Shown piece by piece: positions 33,317 through 43,100 of a stretch of 64,000 bases of DNA. Origin of the DNA: Xylaria sp. FL1777 (lineage: Eukaryota > Ascomycota > Sordariomycetes > Xylariales > Xylariaceae); the NCBI GenBank assembly GCA_022578965.1, contig MU400528.1, forward strand, positions 62,001-126,000. Direction: 5' to 3'. Position numbers and translations under genes: made by a program. Each line of letters starts with the position of its first letter. The stretch's first letter is position 1. The notes under the pieces were generated by a model. It saw nothing but the letters and a program-made list of their open reading frames with translations, made no database searches and was not told the origin of the DNA.

Positions 33317-35935
33317 ATGGAGGAAGAGAGGGTCGCAACACCCTTGCCCGCACCCGTCGAGGCCATGTCGCAACCGACTTCAGCATCGCCGACCACAGCA
33401 TCTGCTGCAATCGCCCAACTGTCCGGAATCGCAACAACGGATGCCACAGATTCACCAGAGTTAAAGTGAGTATAAGCAACCCTTTCGAACTTGAGCCTGG
33501 TCAACAAAGCACGTGCGCGGAGACGGGCAAGTAAGCGGCTGGTGCAGCGAGATCAATGCATTCTACAATGGCGCGTGAAGGATTTGTTAGCACGAGTTCA
33601 TGCGAGATCGACTATGTGAGGGCAGGGCCGCCGGTTGTATTGCTTCGAGAAATGGACACAATATCAGGGGCGGCCGTGACAGGCATTTGCGCTATGTCCG
33701 CCATCTACCACATCCATTCCGCCATTGTATCTCCGCTGTCAATGCTACCAAGTCTTGTCATTGTGCAGGTGTGTAGTGTTGAGGTGGAACATTGAATCCC
33801 TCCCCATGCATGCTTCACAGGAAAACAACACCCAATGACACCACCACCCTCTTTATTCTACGCATTGGAATATTCACTATTTCTTGTCACTTGCTAAACA
33901 ACTCTCGTGAACAGAGCCGCAAGCACTCCCGCACCTGTGAGCACGCCGACGCCTCCAACTGTAGAAATACAGGCACAGACACAGACACAACCGCCAGCAC
34001 AAGACCCTCAGTCACAACCACAGGCTCAAGATCAACCTCAAGATCAACTTCACGATCAACTTCAGGCTCACCTACAAGCACAAGCACAATCACAAGCACT
34101 GCCGAACACCGCGACGGCAACAACACCTCCACCCACCTTGACACCGACACCAACACCACTGCATTATACCACTTATACCCAGACCGTAACTACTACCCCG
34201 ACCACGGCTCCAACCTCAATCACGCCTGCAACCGCACCCCCGGTTCCAGCCCCAATGCCAGCGCCGATGCAGGTGCCGATCGTGGCACCCTTACCAGTTC
34301 CTATGAACAACCATATCGCTTCGTCGCCGGCGGCACATGCTCCGACGCCCTCTGGTAACCTGGTATGTACTAAAAGTTGACCAACTTCTTTTTCTTATGT
34401 TATCTCTCGCACAGCTCACCTCACCTTATCTGAACCCTTGTAATTCTCCCCATTGCACTACGGTATCTATCTCTCATCGCTACATACCCTCGCTCTTTCT
34501 AATTCGCCCAATTTTATGTCATCCACTATTGTGGCCATGTCCATGTAATCACATTTGGAACCAGGCAAGTGCCTGCCCAATCCGCTAAGTCTGGGCATAT
34601 CTATCTCTGTGGTTTATCTTTCCTGCTCCTTTCCTATCACTCACATGGCCTTGGTTCTTGGGTGCACGGTGCCAATTCTATCCTGCACGGTTTGTCCTTG
34701 ACCAATGACGGAAGGTGTAGCTTTTATTCTTATTAGCAGGACCCACATGGGCTTGAGTAGGCTAGACGCCTCTTGCTTTCTTGTTCCCACCTCCCAAATT
34801 TTTTATCATATCTAATCGTCCCTATCACTCTATCACTCCATTCAAGTCCTACTGATAATCGACGTATCTCCCTTATCCATATCGCGCGCCATCAGCTACC
34901 CGCCGTCAAGATGATGGCCTCACATCCCACTGCTTCTGCAGCGCCTCCTACCAATGCTAACGATGTGCCCTCAACACAGCCGACGTGCCAGAACTGCAGC
35001 ACCTCCACCACGCCATTATGGCGTCGCGACGAGATGGGCTCTGTCCTCTGCAATGCCTGCGGCTTGTTCCTCAAGCTGCACGGCCGCCCGCGACCGATAT
35101 CACTGAAGACGGACGTCATTAAGAGCCGCAATCGCGTCAAGACGATGCGACCAGATATGCAAAAGAAGAAGGTCAGTTGTCCCTCTCTTCTATGCTTCCC
35201 ACGCTCTCATCCTTTCTGACCTCCACCCAGCAAAGCCTCCCAGCCGCTGCCAGCTCCAATGGAAATAGTTTCCAGAGTCATGATGCTGCGAATGCCGCTG
35301 CTACAGCTGCAGCCCTTGCAGCTGTCCGGGCGAGTCAGCAGAAGGCTGCCAATGGTCATGGTACCACCGATTCGCCGGTTTCTCGCACTGCGACCCCCAA
35401 TGTATACGACCCAAATCTTACGGCTTTCCAGACCATCGAACATTATCAACATGATGGCCTTCATTATCCTATGCCCGGTGCTTCTCCTGGTCGCGCCCCT
35501 TCTCCGACCAATGGCGAGCAACAACCACTTGATGCTCCCCAGACTCACGAACAGCTGATGGCCGCAAACTCAAGCCTCAAGACACGCGTCAGCGAGCTGG
35601 ATCTCATCAATGAGTTATATCGCGGACGGCTACAACAGCTCGAGCAGGATAACCAGACAGCGGACAATTATCGTCATTCTGCTGAGATGGCAGTCAAGGA
35701 AGCCGCTACGGAACGGGCGCATCGTGAGGAGATCCAACGCCAGCTTGACGATAGTCATAGACGGGAGAATAGTCTCAAGCGCCGACTGGACGATATGGAG
35801 CAGGAGCTTCAAGAACTCAAGAATCAACTAAAAGAACTGGAAAGTGATGAGCCTGCAGCCAAGAGGCTGAAGCTTGATGAGCACAACCACGACGAAGCAG
35901 AACAGCTTGCCGCCGCCTTACAGGCTGAATCGTGA
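33317..35935 (+). CDS. areB: AreB/ASD-4-type GATA transcription factor with C-terminal coiled coil
   Basis: GATA-type regulator of nitrogen metabolism and development (AreB in Aspergillus, ASD-4 in Neurospora, Gzf3/Dal80 group in yeast). Proposed exons 33317-33465, 33915-34362, 34896-35171 and 35231-35935 join in frame to 525 residues. The zinc finger reads [18 protein letters not shown]...[17 protein letters not shown], a CX2CX17CX2C class IVa finger. The C-terminal third (about residues 400-520) is a heptad-rich coiled coil ([29 protein letters not shown]) followed by AAKRLKL. The upstream exons encode a Gln-, Pro- and Thr-rich segment (QAQTQTQPP) typical of activation domains. A second start, MMASHP at 34911, could give a shorter form beginning just before the finger. 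The finger-to-coil part is certain; that the upstream exons belong to the same transcript is inferred from matching splice phase. Confidence 0.88.
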
Positions 35936-36712
35936 GTTTAGTGGGCTAGCCACACACTTTACAATAATGGTTCTTGTGCTCCTTTATATTAGTTTCCCGC
36001 TCGGCTTAATCTCCCCCAGTCTTTCGACCCACTAGCGAATAACCTTTGTACTACTACCTCTTTTACGATTTTCCATGTTGATTTCATATCCTGTCGTTAC
36101 TGGACACTTAGATCTGGCGGATATGACGGGCACTTTCGACGACCAGGGAAGGTTTTCTTAATAATAAAAGAACAGAGGGGGTGATAGGGATCCCCTGCGC
36201 TGGCCCAGAAGCTCGGAATGAGTTGGGCAGGGTCAGACTCGTGGGGAGGCTTACTTCTTTTCAACGATGACGCCCGGACGATTTGCATGCCACAATGTTG
36301 GCCAGGAGGAATGCGGAAAAATGAACGGGAGTTGGTGGAATCACAAGGTGCAGCACTGCACTTATAGTATAGGAGGGGAGGGACGAAAAGTTGTGGATTT
36401 TACCAAGCTGTTACTTACCTATCTAGCTCATGGACATGCAATTCATAACGGTTCCAGTTTATGGCAGTTATGTAGGTTTGTAATGAACTGATAGATAAAA
36501 AGGTCACTTCCGGCGTGATGGTATCCTGTGCCCGCTTGGATTTGATTTAGTACAGCACCTTGTTCCTTTTTAAGTGCAATTCACGAGACTAATACACCTG
36601 CATACTAGACGGTAATAGTTAACACTATGTTGCCTGCATGTTGATACAATGATATACACTTTTCTTTTTTAAGACTGAATTTTTTAAGACTTTAAAGCCT
36701 GCACTTCCACTA
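35936..36712. other. 3' region of the GATA-factor gene and convergent intergenic DNA
   Basis: Immediately after the stop lies a possible extra intron and tiny last exon (35932-36019, then a stop at 36033-36035). The rest is AT-rich 3' flanking DNA; no gene is seen. Confidence 0.5.
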
Positions 36713-37141
36713 CTATCTGTTATTATCCGGTGGTAATTTCTCAACGTTATTTCCCGCGCCCGACGTATTTGTGTTCCCAGATCCCTCCTTGGAGCCCATC
36801 AGCTGGCTGATAAGCCCTGGTTTGGGGATCGGGCATTCCCTCTTCGCCCTCGGTGCCGTGCTAGTTATTGCTGACGTCTCCACCCCCTCACTCCTCCTGC
36901 CATCGTCGTCGTGGCTTACGCCCTCGAATTGGGCAATCCCATCCTTGACTTCGGTGGGCTGCTGCGACCTCCGCCGCGTGCGCCGTCGACTGCCGTCCGC
37001 GGAGGCGGCGTCTGCATATGCCACCCGCGGCGCGGGACATGGGAGGAGGTGCGGTAGGCCGACTACGAGGAAGCTTGCGGCCACTGTGGTTGCGAAGAGC
37101 GAAGACGTCATCCGCGAGCGAGGGTGTAGATGTGGCGGCAT
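36713..37141 (-). CDS. Small conserved-looking protein with one N-terminal membrane segment
   Basis: A single-exon frame of 142 residues with true ATG starts at 37141 and 37111. A hydrophobic segment (about residues 15-35: ATTVAASFLVVGLPHLLPC) is followed by an Arg-rich stretch (SRRRTRRRS), an acidic Asp-rich region and the motif KRECPIPKPG near residue 105. The order short N-tail, single membrane helix, PCPAPRVAYAD, basic patch, then ECPxPKP matches small ascomycete proteins I have seen annotated only as hypothetical. A single-pass inner mitochondrial or ER membrane protein is plausible; the sequence does not decide. It is divergent from the PP4 gene. Confidence 0.68.
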   Translation of the reverse strand: MPPHLHPRSRMTSSLFATTVAASFLVVGLPHLLPCPAPRVAYADAASADGSRRRTRRRSQQPTEVKDGIAQFEGVSHDDDGRRSEGVETSAITSTAPRAKRECPIPKPGLISQLMGSKEGSGNTNTSGAGNNVEKLPPDNNR

Positions 37142-37915
37142 CGTTGTGGCGTCTTGTCTTGTCTCGTCCCGTCCCGGCGCACGCGCGCCGGATTAGAGAC
37201 CAGGGAAGGGAGGGGAAGTGGAGAGAGAGAGGCTGTACATGTTATGATGTTAGCTGGATATGCCAATTGAAGGCCCGATGATGGGGAGCGGGTAGCGTCG
37301 TACTTTAGAGTCGAGTTTTCTCCGCTCGGGTCATGATAGTCGGGGCGTTCTCTGTCTGTTGAGACGCGTTCGAGGCGTAATAGTGAGGGCTGTAGGAATT
37401 GGTATAAGAGAGAGCTCCAGCTTCGATTTGGTAGATACTTGCTTAGTTCTCAGAGCTGGTTTGACCGAGATATATCCGGCCTTCTGTCCGGTCAAACTGG
37501 AACCACTCGACGTTAAGGTCCAGTGAGCCGCATGCGCTAAATTAGGCACTTAAGTGGACTCTTGACAGGGGAGCTAGCCTCCCTAACTACCTACTGCGTA
37601 AGATCTTAAACATCCCACCTATTATTAACCTTGCCTATCACTACCTACTCGGTTCGGCCTCTGCAGTACATACATACACATGCGACCACTTTTCACCCAC
37701 GCGACAACCTACGCGTCCACTCTCTAGTTGCGACCAAGCCTGTCAATATTGACTCAGCTTGATAGACGTATCTTTCCGTTTCTTCGAATTAGAGCTATCT
37801 TAGAAGCATGGTATAGACCCGACTTTCGTCACCCACAGGACATCACAGCCTCCGAGGCCGTCCTCCCGATCCTTGTGCGCCGACGCATTTACTAAACCCA
37901 GCTACCGTCGCAAAG
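37142..37915. promoter_or_regulatory. Divergent promoter region, small membrane protein and PP4
   Basis: About 770 bp between two start codons. GC-rich beside the small gene, then mixed, with a pyrimidine-rich stretch and typical leader sequence before the PP4 start. No gene seen. Confidence 0.45.
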
Positions 37916-39333
37916 ATGAGCGACCTCGATAAGTACGTTATCCATCCTACCGTTGACTAAGGACCCGCTCTCATGGGGCTTTCTATCAGAGCCATTGCCC
38001 AGTTGAGGGCTTGCCGACCCATACCAGAAGCCCAAGTCCGAGAAGTTTGTCATAAAGCGCGCGAGCTGCTGATTGAGGAGGCAAACGTGGTGACAGTCAC
38101 TGCGCCTGTAACAGTGAGCCGTCTTTCATCCTGCCATTATATGGTGGCACGACATTGATTCATGCTTCCTTAGATATGCGGCGATATCCACGGCCAGTTC
38201 CACGACTTGATGGAACTGTTCCGCGTCGGCGGCGATCCGCCCGATACCAACTATCTCTTTATGGGTATGCAATCAATTCGGTGCCAGGCAACGGAACTAG
38301 CTGGCTAACTGGGTCATTGCGCGTAGGTGACTTTGTAGATCGGGGCTTCTATTCCCTGGAATCCTTCCTCCTCCTCCTCTGCCTCAAAGTCCGTTATCCC
38401 GACCGTATGACCCTGATCCGCGGTAACCACGAGTCGCGACAAATTACCACCGTATATGGTTTCTATGACGAGTGTCTACGCAAATATGGAAGTGCGAATG
38501 TCTGGCGATATTGCTGTGATGTCTTCGACTACCTTGCCCTCGGTGCCATAGTCCTCGGTGCGTCCAATACACTGGACCCAGTAAATGAAGCAACGGCTCG
38601 TGAGGATGTTGAAATCGAAGTCTGTAATGCGGACGGAGATGTCATAAGCCAGTTTTCGAGGCGTGGGAAGACCGGTGGCAGCAACCAGGGGAGTCCCAAT
38701 GGCAAAACAGAACTCACCGGCCCCCCTGGCTCCGGTGCCTCTGGTTCAAGCAGGGGTACAGTTGGCCGGCCAACGGGCGCAGTGCTCTGTGTTCACGGTG
38801 GACTCTCGCCTCTAATTGACACGGTGGACAAGATCCGCCTATTAGATCGGAAGCAAGAGGTTCCTCATGAAGGTGCCATGTGTGATCTTCTGTGGTCGGA
38901 TCCTGATGAGATCGACGGCTGGGGATTGTCACCACGTGGGGCTGGCTTTCTGTTTGGGGCTGATATTGTCAAAGTTTTCAATCATAGAAACGACCTATCG
39001 CTAATCGCGAGAGCGCACCAACTCGTCATGGAAGGCTTTAAAGAAATGTTCGACGCTAGCATCGTCACCGTTTGGTCAGCACCTAACTACTGCTACCGCT
39101 GTGGCAATGTAGCTGCCGTACTCGAGTTATCTGAAGATTCCAGCGGCCAGGGCTTTTTTGCGCGCAGTAATGGTGACGTTGGGCGAAGTGATGGAGGTGT
39201 TCCTAGGGAGGTTCTTGTCGATGACGAGAATGCCAAAAGGGGCCCGGCTCGTCGATATCGTGTCTTTCAGGCCGCACCGCAGGATTCTAGAGGAATGCCT
39301 GCCAAGAAGCCCGTTGCCGACTATTTTCTTTAG
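37916..39333 (+). CDS. PPH3: Protein phosphatase 4 catalytic subunit with two inserts
   Basis: Ser/Thr phosphatase of the PPP family, PP4 branch (yeast Pph3), which acts on DNA-damage and nutrient-signalling substrates. Exons 37916-37932, 37990-38113, 38174-38264 and 38327-39333 give 412 residues. The first exon is 17 nt (MSDLDK, completed across the intron). Metal-binding and catalytic motifs are intact: [41 protein letters not shown], and [11 protein letters not shown]. The C terminus KKPVADYFL is the methylatable PP2A/PP4 tail. Two inserts distinguish it from animal PP4: about 65 Ser/Gly/Thr-rich residues between LALGAIVLG and GAVLCVHGG, and about 35 residues between AAVLEL and RYRVFQ. Because they are in frame within one exon and lack splice sites at their edges, I read them as coding. 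Confidence 0.93.
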
Positions 39334-40169
39334 GAGTGATTTTTAAAGGCGGGGGGGAGGGAGTGTACGAGTTAAACTACTGGTGGACGTCATGTGTTGC
39401 TCGGTCGAGACAAATCAACTGCATGTCTGACATCGTACGAGTCAAAGGCTACTAGAGGTTGGAGTCGGGTATTTGGACTGGTAGTTCTGTTCATTCATAT
39501 ATGGTCTTGGAGTTACGGGCTATCAAGGTGTTTGGAACGAGATGACGCGTTTTGAGGCCTCGTTACAGCAAGCAGTATATTTGTCACCCAAAACTGTGAA
39601 GCTGGAATCACTACTACTTGTATCCCGCAGTATATCTGTATTCTTGCGGCGCGGCACTTATAAGGTGATGGATGGTGCGTTTTGGCTGTCATCACGAAAG
39701 GTTCAGTGTGTGTTCAAGTGTATTCAAGAAAACAAAAGAAATTATGCTGCCTTGAGAGTTTGCGATTACACAATGTGCAGAGAAGTCTGCCTAGCCGTGA
39801 GTCCAGACTAAATGAGCAGGACGCTTCCTCACTATCCATTCTCTCTAACCTGTTATCAGTCCAGGGCATCTGTCTAGCCTTCTCTCTCCTTTTCTTCCTC
39901 CCTCCAACCCATGTATCCCATCCATGTACTCGCGTCTGATTGTGAGCGCTCGATACCTATTCGAGACAATCCCCGAACCAGTTATGACACCCTTTTGGCG
40001 TACGTCAAATACTCCCCCTATGTACCAACAACTCTACAAGATGAAATCTCGGTATCATTTCCCCTAAACTAGCTCCGTACATCAGAGTAACAAAAGGCTT
40101 TTTCTAGACAAACGCAAAACAACTTGCGAAGCAAAGCAAGCAAGCAAGCAAAACCCATCTTATCACACA
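39334..40169. other. Convergent 3' region between PP4 and the giant gene
   Basis: Holds two 3' flanks. A short AAGCAAGC repeat lies at 40133-40150, just beyond the end of the giant gene. No gene seen. Confidence 0.5.
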
Positions 40170-43100
40170 TCACAGGCAGTAGTATTCCTTCTCACGGGCG
40201 CTCTTCTTGACTCGCACGGGCGCCGGCCACCCGTCTCTGCCGTCCGGCACGCCAGTCCTGTCGCCCTCCTTCGCTCTCAGCACGTGGCGCGCGATGCGCG
40301 CGTTCCACGCCGCGGAGATCATGTCCCGGAGGTCGGGCCAGGCGTCGTTCATGCCGCCCTCCTCGTCCTCGTCCTCGTCCTCGTCCTCCCCCTCGACGAT
40401 GACCCCCGACATCTTCGTCGGTGGCTCATCACCTCCACCTCCACCTCCAACCCCACCCCCATCACCGCCAGCGCCGCCAGCAGCAGCACCAGCAGCAGTA
40501 TGAGGACCAGGACCGGGACCAGGACCTCCGGCATCAGGGATAGGCCCGAAGGGATTCACCTTTGGCGCAGGTAGACCTGTAGGAGGCGCGACGAGGGGCG
40601 CGAAGGGATTCTTGGCGGCGGGCAGCACGGCTGCGCTGCTGCTGGTCGCGAAGGGGTTCAGCGGAGACGGCGTGGGCGCCGGCGGGCCGCCGATGGGCTC
40701 GTAGCCGAAGTCGAGGGGCGCCGAGATGCCCGAGCTGGTCTTGTCTTTCAGCGTCGCGGCGTCCGCGAGGGTCTTCATGAGGCCTTGAAGCGAGTCTGAG
40801 TCAGCGGCCCCTTGCCCTTTCCCTTTCCCTTTCCCTTTCCCTGCGGCTGAGGCTGGGGTTTTGGGGGGGGCCCCGAAGTCGGCGTCCATGAGCGTCTTCA
40901 TGAGACCCGATGAGGTGGCGGATGTAGGAGGCTTCTTCTGTGTAGGGGAGTAGTCCTTGGTCACCCCGAAATCCGCCTCCATGAGCGTCTTGAGGAGACC
41001 CATGGGATCTTGCGCGGCGGGACCGGGGACGAAGGGCTTGTACGCTTTTATGTCCCCCCCGCCGGACGAGAGACTCAGGTCGAGGATCGCCGGCGCCGGC
41101 TCGGCCTTGAGGCTCGGCTTCGGCTTGTCCTCCTTCTTCATCCCCAGCGCGCTCTTCAGCTGGTCGGTCTGGGTCTTGGGCTGCGTCGGCGACTGCTTGA
41201 CGTCCAGGGGCGTCGACGGCGTCAGATTCAGCAAGCCGCCGCCCAGCGAGGTCGTCGTCGTCGACAGCACCTTGAGCAACTGCAGCTGCTTGTGCAGCTC
41301 GTCGTCCTTGGCCTGCTGCGCCGCCTGCTGCGACTTGATCTTGTTCTGCAGCACCTCCCCCTGCGGCGGCGGATACTTATGCTGGTGCAGATCCTGGAGT
41401 TTCTGGAGCTGGTCGTTCAGCTCCTTATCCCGCCGCTTCTGCTCTTCTTGCCGCCGCTTCATCTGCTTTAGCAGCCCCTTCTTGTTCTTCTTCTTGCCCC
41501 CCTCGCTCCATCCCGGGTCGCCTATTCCGAACGTCCCCTTCAGTTTCCCCGGGTACGAATTCAGCTTCGACGGCACCTTGTACGAGGCCGTGGCCGTGGC
41601 CGGCGCCGCGATCGCCCCCGCCTGAGCCTCGCCCTCGGCCTGCCGGATCAGCTCGTCCCGCGACGGCGTCTCCGTGAGCCAGTCCTGCGGCGGCTGTTCC
41701 GGCGTCTCGACGAAGGGCTGGAATTGGCCGCCCATCTGTCCGATGCGGTAATTTAGGTCCGCGATCAGCGCGTACAGCCAGATCGCGCGCTTCTTCTCGA
41801 GCGTGCCTCCTTGCGTCGCCCAGAAGTTGTCGTACATGTTCTGCCAGAAGTTCGCTCCTGTGTTCATACCGAGCGCCTTGTACGCCTCGTTCATGAACTC
41901 TGTGACGTCCAGTATCCACTGGTCCTGCGTGTTCGTCACGCTCGGCTGCCACTCGTCGACCCACTCGTACTCGTACTTCCAGTCCTCGAAGTCCTGCATC
42001 ACAGTGGCGTACCGTTCCTGCAGCGCCTCGACCGTCTCGGCCGGGCTGTGCCAGTTCTCTTGGGCTTTAACAGCCTCCCCGCTTAACCGGAACCTGATCA
42101 CGGCGAGTTGGTACTCCTTTTCTGCCTTGACCTCCACCTCACGTGTGTGCTTTAATACCTGGTTCAAGTATGGGTCCCCCGTGGAGGCCACAGCACCCTC
42201 GGCATTCGCATTTTCTCGCATGCTTTTCTGGTATTTGTACTTAGCTGCACGTAAATTTGTGCGAGCCTGCTCAAAGAGTTCCTTGGCTAGCGTCACCTCA
42301 CCCTGCGCAGATGTGGCTTCAGTCTTGGCTTCCGTAGCTTCGGCAGCTTGATCCTCCGTTACCTTGATGTCCTCTTTGAGCTGGGCCTTCTCCTCCTGTT
42401 CCATAAGCTCTACTGTTGCTTTAGTTGCCGAATCTAGCCCCTTTCGCAAGGTTTTGTATGATGCCGAGGACTCCTTCTTCAGCTTTTTTGCTTCGTCCAG
42501 ACTGAACTGTAGGCTCTTTGACAATTTGACGGCTTTCTGGAGCCTGGTGAGTTTTCTGATCTTGAGCTCAGCCTCATTCTTGCTCTTCAGATATTTTCTG
42601 AGTTTTTCTACAACTGGAGCTGGCTGCACTGATGTAGCTGGCTGGCCCATGCTAGTATTCTTACTCGGTGTTGTTGAAACCAGAGGCAGAGGTCCTGGCC
42701 TTGGGAAAGACGGCGGCAGCGCCTTGCTAACCAGCATTGTGTTGACTTCGATAGCAAAGCCCTCGAGGATCGCGCGTCTGTGCATTTCTCGCTTGCGCCA
42801 GGTCATCGAATTGTGATTCTGGCGGGATCCGAAACGAGTTAGGTACATGTCCTGGATGTGGCGTTTGAGGTCCGCGTCTGAGGCCGTGTAGGGACTGTCG
42901 TCGGAGAAATGCTCTTTCAAACTCTGTGTACCGCTCCGTAAGGCCTCAAACACCGCATTTATCCAATCATCCCAACTCAATAACGCAGTGCCCGAGGCGT
43001 CTTCTTTCGTCCAAGCCTCCCGATGCGATACGAGGAATCCAGCCCAACCCCCCTTTATCTCGGCACTTTTGTCAGTACTCGCATTTGATGTGCTAAATAG

